A stretch of 32,201 nt of DNA, from assembly GCA_020200235.1 (NCBI GenBank), contig JAIVJC010000147.1, positions 1 to 32,201 of the forward strand, read 5' to 3'. The notes below the pieces were generated by a model. It ran no database searches, was not told where the DNA came from, and saw nothing but the letters and a program-made list of their open reading frames with translations. A program made the translations under genes and the position numbers. Below, one piece after another: positions 25,551 through 32,201 of this stretch (positions are counted from its first letter, which is position 1; every line of letters begins with the position of its first letter). Origin of the DNA: Acidobacteriota bacterium. Lineage in GTDB: Bacteria > Acidobacteriota > Blastocatellia > Pyrinomonadales > Pyrinomonadaceae.

Positions 25551-27335
25551 ATGACTCCCGCCATCGCCACCGTCCTCGTCCTCCTGCTCGTCGCCCTCAT
25601 CCTCTTCGGCGTCGAGCGCATCCCCATCGACATCGTCACGATCCTGCTCGTCCTCGCGATGGTGCTGACGCGCACGCTCACCGCCGAGGAGGCGTTCGCG
25701 GGCTTCGGCAACGAGATCATCATCACCATCGCGGGGCTCTTCGTCCTGACGGGCGGGCTCGTCAAGACGGGCGTCGTGGACGTGGTGGGCCGCAGGCTCC
25801 ACCGCACCGCCGGGTCGAACCGCTTCATGCTCGCCACGCTCATCATGTTCGTCGCCGCCGGCTGCGCCTCCGTGATGAAGAACACGACGACGACGGCGAT
25901 GTTCGTCCCCGTCGTTTTGGGGATCGCCGCGCGCGCTAAAATCCAGCCGTCGAAACTTCTGATGCCGCTCGCCTTCGGAGCCATCCTCGGCGGCACCTGC
26001 ACGCTGATCGGCACCTCGACGAACCTCGCCGTCTCCGGCGCGCTCACGAAGTACAACCAGCCGCCCTACACGATGTTCGAGCTCGCCCCGATCGGCATCG
26101 CGATCGTCGTCGTCGGGATGATCTACATGCTGCTCGTCGGCTTGCACCTCCTCCCCGCGCGCGGCAGCGCCGACTCTTTGACCGAGCAGTACCACATCCG
26201 CGAGTACATGTCCGAGGTCGTCGTGCTCGGCGACTCGCCGCTCGTCGGGCAGACGCTCCAGGAGGCGAACCTCAGCCAGTCGATGGACCTGACCGTGGTG
26301 GGGATACTTCGCGGCAGGCAGGGCCGCATCGCGCCGCGCCCCGAGGAGAGGGTGCAGGCGGGCGACCTGCTGCTCGTGCAGGGGCGCGTCGAAGACATCC
26401 TCAGGGTGAAGACGGAGGCGGGCGTCGAGATCAAGGGCGACTTCAAGCTGAGCGACCGCGACCTGGAAACCGGGGGTGTCGAGCTGTTCGAGGCGATGGT
26501 CTTGCGCGGGTCGAGCCTCATCGGGCGCACGCTCAAGGGGACGAAGTTTCGCGAGCGGTTCGGGCTCACCACGCTCGCCATCAACCGCCACGGCGTCGCG
26601 CTCCTCTCGAAGCTCTCGACCGTTAGTTTGCGCTTCGGCGACGTGCTGCTCGTGCAGGGGCGGCGGGCGCAGGTCGAACAGCTCGCGGGCGAGGGCGACC
26701 TGCTCCTGCTCGAAGACGTGTCGGAGCAGCGGGGGCGCGCGCACAAGCGCAAGTGGGCGCTCCTCGGCTTCGCAGTCTTCCTGCTGCTCTCGGTCTTCCA
26801 CCCGTTCAAAATCCCGCTCGCCGTCGCCGTCCTCATCGGCGCGCTCATCCTCTTAGCCTCGCGCTCCGTGCGCACGCGCGAGATTTACCAGATGATCGAC
26901 TTCCGCCTGCTCGTCCTCATCGCCGGCATGATCAGCTTCGGCACGGCGATGAGTAAGACGGGCGCGGACAAGTACCTCGCGGGGATGATCGTGACCACGC
27001 TCGGCGGCTACGGCGACCTCGCCGTGCTCGGCGGCTTCATCCTCTTGACCGTCGCGCTCACCCAGCCGATGTCGAACCAGGCGGCGGCGCTCGTCGTCCT
27101 GCCCGTCGCGATGCAGACGGCGGCGCAGCTGGGGCTGAACCCGCGCGCCTTCGCCGTCGCCGTCACCTACGCCGCGTCGTGCTCGTTTTTGACGCCGCTC
27201 GAGCCCGCCTGCGTGCTGATCTACACGCCGGGTCGCTACCGCTTCTTCGACTTCGTCAAGGTCGGCTCGATCCTCACGGTCGTCGTCTTCGCCGTCATCA
27301 TGCTGCTCGTCCCAGTCTTCTTCCCGCTGCGCTGA
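25551..27335 (+). CDS. SLC13-type permease with two RCK_C (TrkA-C) domains
   Basis: This 594-residue protein is an inner-membrane transporter of the divalent anion:sodium symporter group. The N-terminal half has helices including VEDVV-type LVLLLVALILFGVERI and the conserved loops KNTTTTAMFVPVVL and GGTCTLIGTSTNLAVSG. Two cytoplasmic RCK_C domains lie mid-protein (about 210-290 and 300-390; LLLVQGRVEDILRV and VLLVQGRRAQVEQLA mark their ends). The C-terminal half has more helices and LTQPMSNQAAALVVLPVA and SFLTPLEPACVLIY. Such proteins are proposed to carry sulfate, phosphate or dicarboxylates; the substrate is not shown. It has a hairpin in its leader. Confidence 0.9.
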   Translation: MTPAIATVLVLLLVALILFGVERIPIDIVTILLVLAMVLTRTLTAEEAFAGFGNEIIITIAGLFVLTGGLVKTGVVDVVGRRLHRTAGSNRFMLATLIMFVAAGCASVMKNTTTTAMFVPVVLGIAARAKIQPSKLLMPLAFGAILGGTCTLIGTSTNLAVSGALTKYNQPPYTMFELAPIGIAIVVVGMIYMLLVGLHLLPARGSADSLTEQYHIREYMSEVVVLGDSPLVGQTLQEANLSQSMDLTVVGILRGRQGRIAPRPEERVQAGDLLLVQGRVEDILRVKTEAGVEIKGDFKLSDRDLETGGVELFEAMVLRGSSLIGRTLKGTKFRERFGLTTLAINRHGVALLSKLSTVSLRFGDVLLVQGRRAQVEQLAGEGDLLLLEDVSEQRGRAHKRKWALLGFAVFLLLSVFHPFKIPLAVAVLIGALILLASRSVRTREIYQMIDFRLLVLIAGMISFGTAMSKTGADKYLAGMIVTTLGGYGDLAVLGGFILLTVALTQPMSNQAAALVVLPVAMQTAAQLGLNPRAFAVAVTYAASCSFLTPLEPACVLIYTPGRYRFFDFVKVGSILTVVVFAVIMLLVPVFFPLR

Positions 27336-27556
27336 GCCGGCGAGGGAGATTTTGACGCGGGCACTTCGGGGGCGTCGTCTGTCGCCGCCCCGTCGCGCCG
27401 CCGTTCTATTTCGCCGCCGCGCCGGGGATCGGGGCTCGCGCCCTTTGCCTTTTGACGGGGGCGTTCGTATAATGCGCGGGCTTCCAACGCCGGAAGGGAC
27501 CGAACGGGCGGGGAAGCTCTCGCGCAACTTAATCCTTATCACCCAGGCAAAAATTG

Positions 27557-28444
27557 ATGTCGAGCGTCGAAAGATGGAGTGATCGTCGTCGCCGCGTCGC
27601 CGCCTTCGGCGAGACGCGCGCGACGCCTTCGCCGCGCCTACGCTCCCTCGCCGCGGGCCTCCTACACCTGGCGCGCCGCGCCTTCTCCGAGCCGCTGATG
27701 CTCTCGGTCGAGCGGCACGAGATACTCTTGCGCCGCCTGCCGCGCGAGCTGGACGGCTTGCGCGTCGTGCAGCTCTCAGACATTCACAACGGACCCTTCA
27801 CCGCGCCCGGCTCGATCGAGCGCGCCGTCGAGGTGGCGAACGGTCTCGACCCCGACATCGTCGCGCTGACGGGCGACTACGTCTCGCACGAGCGGGAGTT
27901 CGCCGCCCCCTGCGCGGAGATTCTGGGCAGGCTCAGGGCGCGCTGCGGCGTCTACGCCATCCTCGGCAACCACGACCACTGGACGGACGCCGCGCTCATC
28001 ACGGACCTCTTCCGCGCCGAGGGCATCACGGTTCTCGTCAACGAGGGGATGCGCTTCGAGCACCCGGAGCGACCGGGCGCGGCGTTCTGGCTCGCGGGCG
28101 TCGACGACACGATGGTCGGCTTGGAAGACCTCCCGCTCGCGCTCGCCGGCTCGCGCGCCGACGAGCTGAAATTGCTGCTCGCGCACAACCCCGTCGTCCT
28201 GCGCCGTGCCGCGCGCGCCGGGGTCGATCTCGTCCTGAGCGGGCACACGCACGGCGGGCAGGTCACCTGGAGGTCGGAGAGCTCCGCCTCCGGCAGGCCG
28301 CGCCGGCGCCTGCTGCGGGGCTTGGGTCGACAGGGCGCGACGCAAATCTACGTCTCCAGAGGACTGGGCACGGTCGTCCTCCCCGTCCGCTACGGCTGCC
28401 TGCCGGAAGTCTCTCTCCTGGAACTCAAAAGCGGTGACGGGTAA
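27557..28444 (+). CDS. Calcineurin-like metallophosphoesterase (YkuE/YaeI type)
   Basis: This codes for 295 residues from ATG 27557. The dimetal motifs are in order: VQLSDIHNGPF (Asp75, His77), LTGDYVSH, ILGNHDHWTD, LLAHNP and LSGHTHGGQV. The N-terminus is basic and amphipathic rather than a clear signal peptide, so membrane association is uncertain. Proteins of this type remove phosphate from UDP-sugar or lipid substrates. It precedes pgsA by 70 bp, with a GTGACRAG palindrome spanning the gap, so they may be co-transcribed. The 221-bp gap upstream (27336-27556) shows nothing clear. Confidence 0.88.
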   Translation: MSSVERWSDRRRRVAAFGETRATPSPRLRSLAAGLLHLARRAFSEPLMLSVERHEILLRRLPRELDGLRVVQLSDIHNGPFTAPGSIERAVEVANGLDPDIVALTGDYVSHEREFAAPCAEILGRLRARCGVYAILGNHDHWTDAALITDLFRAEGITVLVNEGMRFEHPERPGAAFWLAGVDDTMVGLEDLPLALAGSRADELKLLLAHNPVVLRRAARAGVDLVLSGHTHGGQVTWRSESSASGRPRRRLLRGLGRQGATQIYVSRGLGTVVLPVRYGCLPEVSLLELKSGDG

Positions 28445-28447
28445 ACC

Positions 28448-28504
28448 GTGACGGGTGACAGGTGAAAAACTGTTCTTCCCTGTCACTCGTCACTTGTCAC
28501 CTGT
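28448..28504. repeat. Second palindrome of GTGACRRG words
   Basis: The left arm GTGACGGGTGACAGGTGA (28448-28465) pairs with the right side containing TCACTTGTCACCTGTCAC (about 28487-28504). It fills most of the gap between the metallophosphoesterase stop and the pgsA start and uses the same words as 16702-16778. Confidence 0.75.
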
Positions 28505-28514
28505 CACTGTCGTT

Positions 28515-29129
28515 ATGTCGTCCCGCATCGTCACGCTGCCGAACCTGCTGACCGTGATCCGCATGGCGCTGATCCCGGTCTTCGTCATCTTCCTCTACTA
28601 CCAGCGCTTCTGGCTCGCGCTCGCCGTCTTCGTCACCGCCGGGGTGACGGACGGGCTCGACGGGATGCTCGCGCGCCGCTTCGATCAGAAGTCGCAGCTC
28701 GGGACCATCCTCGACCCCATCGCCGACAAGCTGCTGCTCGTCACCTCCTTCGTCACGCTCTCGATGCCCTCGGTCATCAACCACTCGGCTCTGCCGCAGC
28801 CTCACGCGAACCTGCACCTGCCCGTCCCCTTCTGGGTGACGACCGCCGTCATCAGCCGCGACATCTTCATCATCGTCGGCGCGGCGGCGATCAACATCGT
28901 CACGGGCTTCCGCAACTTCCGCCCCTCGCTCCTCGGCAAGGTCAACACCGTCGTCCAGATCGTCGCCATCGTCATCATCCTGCTCGCCACGCGCGTGCCC
29001 CTGCTGCGCGGCTACGTGCTCCCGACCCTCTACGCGACCGTCTTCGCCCTCGCAGTCCTCTCCGGCGCCCACTACGTCTTCCACGCCGCACGCCTGCTGG
29101 GCGAAGACAAGCAGCCGCGCGGTCAGTAA
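28515..29129 (+). CDS. pgsA: CDP-diacylglycerol-glycerol-3-phosphate 3-phosphatidyltransferase
   Basis: This 204-residue inner-membrane enzyme makes phosphatidylglycerol phosphate, the committed step to PG and cardiolipin. The CDP-alcohol phosphotransferase signature is complete: Asp46-x2-Asp49-Gly50-x2-Ala53-Arg54-x8-Gly63-x3-Asp67-x3-Asp71. The start MSSRIVTLPNLLTVIRMALIPVF is the normal family opening. An in-frame upstream start at 28455 would translate the palindrome and is rejected. About five membrane helices are visible. Confidence 0.92.
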   Translation: MSSRIVTLPNLLTVIRMALIPVFVIFLYYQRFWLALAVFVTAGVTDGLDGMLARRFDQKSQLGTILDPIADKLLLVTSFVTLSMPSVINHSALPQPHANLHLPVPFWVTTAVISRDIFIIVGAAAINIVTGFRNFRPSLLGKVNTVVQIVAIVIILLATRVPLLRGYVLPTLYATVFALAVLSGAHYVFHAARLLGEDKQPRGQ

Positions 29130-29156
29130 GATTCCCGGCTAAACTGTGAAATAGTA

Positions 29157-29198
29157 AGACTTGCACGGCGGGGCGAGGGGGCGGAAGTCTCGCTTTTT
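29157..29198 (+). terminator. Weak terminator candidate after pgsA
   Basis: AGACTT (29157-29162) pairs with AAGTCT (29185-29190) across a long GC-rich loop, followed by CGCTTTTT. The stem is short, so this is tentative. Confidence 0.3.
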
Positions 29199-29202
29199 GA
29201 AG

Positions 29203-29231
29203 TTGACAGTGACGGACTCAGATATTATATT
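29203..29231 (+). promoter_or_regulatory. Sigma70-type promoter for dnaK
   Basis: TTGACA (29203-29208) is separated by 17 bp from TATATT (29226-29231), about 115 bp upstream of the dnaK ATG. Both hexamers are close to consensus and the spacing is ideal. No CIRCE inverted repeat (TTAGCACTC-N9-GAGTGCTAA) is seen. Confidence 0.6.
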
Positions 29232-29344
29232 AGCAGCGGCTTCAACTTAACGGTTCAACGTGGGTGAATATTTTGACGGGCTTCCCGCCCGCCGATTCGG
29301 AGCACGGGGCGGCTGGCGGCTGGCGAGAGATGGGAGAGCGAAAG

Positions 29345-31285
<1,941 letters not shown>

Positions 31286-31289
31286 CCAA

Positions 31290-31371
31290 ATTGCGGAATG
31301 CGGATTTCGGATTGCGGATTGAAAAGACGGGAGGTCTTCTAATCCGCAATCCGAAATCCGCATTCCGCAAT
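31290..31371. repeat. Perfect 31-bp inverted repeat between dnaK and dnaJ
   Basis: Bases 31290-31320 are the exact reverse complement of 31341-31371, built of GCGGAAT, GCGGATT and TCGGATT words. The 20-base loop contains a small AAGAC/GTCTT stem. It starts 5 bp after the dnaK stop and ends 8 bp before the dnaJ ATG, so it fills almost the entire 94-bp gap. It belongs to the same family as 3785-3943. Confidence 0.85.
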
Positions 31372-31379
31372 CGAACAGA

Positions 31380-32201
31380 ATGGCAAAAGAAGATTTCTAC
31401 AAAGTGCTGGGGGTCGAGCGCAAGGCGAAGCCTGAGGAGATTAAGAAGGCTTACCGCAGGCTCGCGCGCAAGTACCACCCGGACGTGAACCCCGGCGACA
31501 AGTCGGCGGAGGAGCGCTTCAAGCTCATCACGGAGGCGCACGACGTGCTCTCCGATCCGAAGAAGCGCCCGGTCTACGACCGCTTCGGGCAGTACTCCGA
31601 CACGCTCGCCGACGCGGCGGCGAAGGGCGCGACGGGCGGCTACGGCTTCCCCGGCGGCGGCTCGCCGGGCGCCGGCGGCGCCCGCACCGCGCCGCCCTTC
31701 GACTTCGAGGGGTTCGACTGGGGCAACGCGCAGTCGAGTACGGGCGGCGGATCGAGTTTCCGCGACATCTTCGCAGACCTCTTCGGGGGCGGCTCGAAGC
31801 AGGAGAAGGAGCCGCCGCGCGCGATGCCGCAGAAGGGCGCGGACATCGAGATGCCCCTCGCCCTCTCTTTCGAGGAGGGCGTCTCTGGCTTGACGACGAA
31901 CATCACGGTCAACCGCTCGGAGCAGTGCTCGCGCTGCAACGGCGCGGGCGACTCCGGCGGCACGCCCATCACGTGCCCGACGTGCAAGGGCGCCGGTCAG
32001 GTGCAGCGCTCGAACGGTCGCATGCGCTTCGCGCAGGAGTGCCCTGACTGTGCGGGAGTCGGGCGCCGCCGCCCGCCCTGCGCGCTCTGCCACGGCAAGG
32101 GCACGGTCGCGAAGACCGAGAGCGTGAAGGTGCGGATACCGGCGGGCGTCGACACGGGCTCGCGCGTGAGGATTCCGGGCAAGGGAGAAGGTGGACGCAT
32201 G
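31380..32201 (+). CDS. dnaJ: Chaperone DnaJ (Hsp40), cut by the window edge
   Basis: The frame from ATG 31380 runs 274 codons to the window end without a stop. The J-domain is complete ([20 protein letters not shown], with HPD in [11 protein letters not shown]), followed by a Gly/Phe-rich region. All four zinc-finger CxxCxGxG motifs are present: [24 protein letters not shown] and CALCHGKG. The first part of the substrate-binding domain follows ([17 protein letters not shown]). It stimulates DnaK ATPase and delivers substrates. Its ribosome-binding region is pressed against the right arm of the 31-bp inverted repeat. Confidence 0.97.
   Translation, partial: MAKEDFYKVLGVERKAKPEEIKKAYRRLARKYHPDVNPGDKSAEERFKLITEAHDVLSDPKKRPVYDRFGQYSDTLADAAAKGATGGYGFPGGGSPGAGGARTAPPFDFEGFDWGNAQSSTGGGSSFRDIFADLFGGGSKQEKEPPRAMPQKGADIEMPLALSFEEGVSGLTTNITVNRSEQCSRCNGAGDSGGTPITCPTCKGAGQVQRSNGRMRFAQECPDCAGVGRRRPPCALCHGKGTVAKTESVKVRIPAGVDTGSRVRIPGKGEGGRM

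Noticed and set aside
28455-28514. N-terminal extension of PgsA
   Set aside because: It would translate the GTGACRAG palindrome; the family start MSSRIVTLPN lies at 28515.
29130-29344. CIRCE/HrcA operator upstream of dnaK
   Set aside because: The TTAGCACTC-N9-GAGTGCTAA inverted repeat is not present; only a sigma70-like promoter is seen.

Overview
The window is about 32 kb of high-GC chromosomal DNA. It is coding-dense, with strong G/C preference at third codon positions. Several features suggest a soil-type Acidobacteriota, possibly Blastocatellia/Pyrinomonadales: a long secreted VWFA-related protein, a 2-oxoacid dehydrogenase E1 that appears to derive from a fused alpha/beta polypeptide, many secreted proteins of unknown function, and heptamer-based palindromes between genes. 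The assignment is inference; no rRNA or tRNA gene is visible.

Layout. 1-5542: a partial unknown gene, an amidohydrolase interrupted by one in-frame amber codon, a secreted M48 metalloprotease (+ strand), a nested palindromic repeat, a small secreted protein whose frame is broken, a secreted SPOR-like protein and DNA-3-methyladenine glycosylase I. 5619-8302: the VWFA-related protein and a DoxX-family membrane protein. 8335-12643: an accessory island on the minus strand holding two matching attC-like recombination sites and three cargo genes (two AT-rich). A complete IS630-family element has landed inside one attC-like site. No integrase is present, so this resembles a CALIN (attC cluster without integrase). 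12712-13191: a solo HicB-like gene between two diverged copies of the 3' end of the E1-beta gene. 13132-16602: a minus-strand operon of acyl-CoA dehydrogenase, a TPR protein and E1 alpha and beta; the alpha/beta junction looks like an out-of-frame internal deletion. 17002-22787: a plus-strand run of a flippase-like membrane protein, a GT-C glycosyltransferase, an AT-rich secreted protein, a 5'-nucleotidase and an L,D-transpeptidase, which reads as a cell-envelope group. 22835-25429: a PAP2 phosphatase, a metallo-beta-lactamase-fold exonuclease-like protein and a receiver-domain protein. 25551-29129: an SLC13-type permease with RCK_C domains, a metallophosphoesterase and PgsA. 29345-32201: dnaK and the start of dnaJ, separated by a long perfect inverted repeat.

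The most notable structures are the attC-like pair with its IS insertion, the duplicated E1-beta tail around hicB, the broken E1 alpha/beta fusion, and two families of intergenic palindromes built from short repeated words (GCGGATT/GCGGAAT and GTGACRAG). One of these palindromes fills the dnaK-dnaJ gap.
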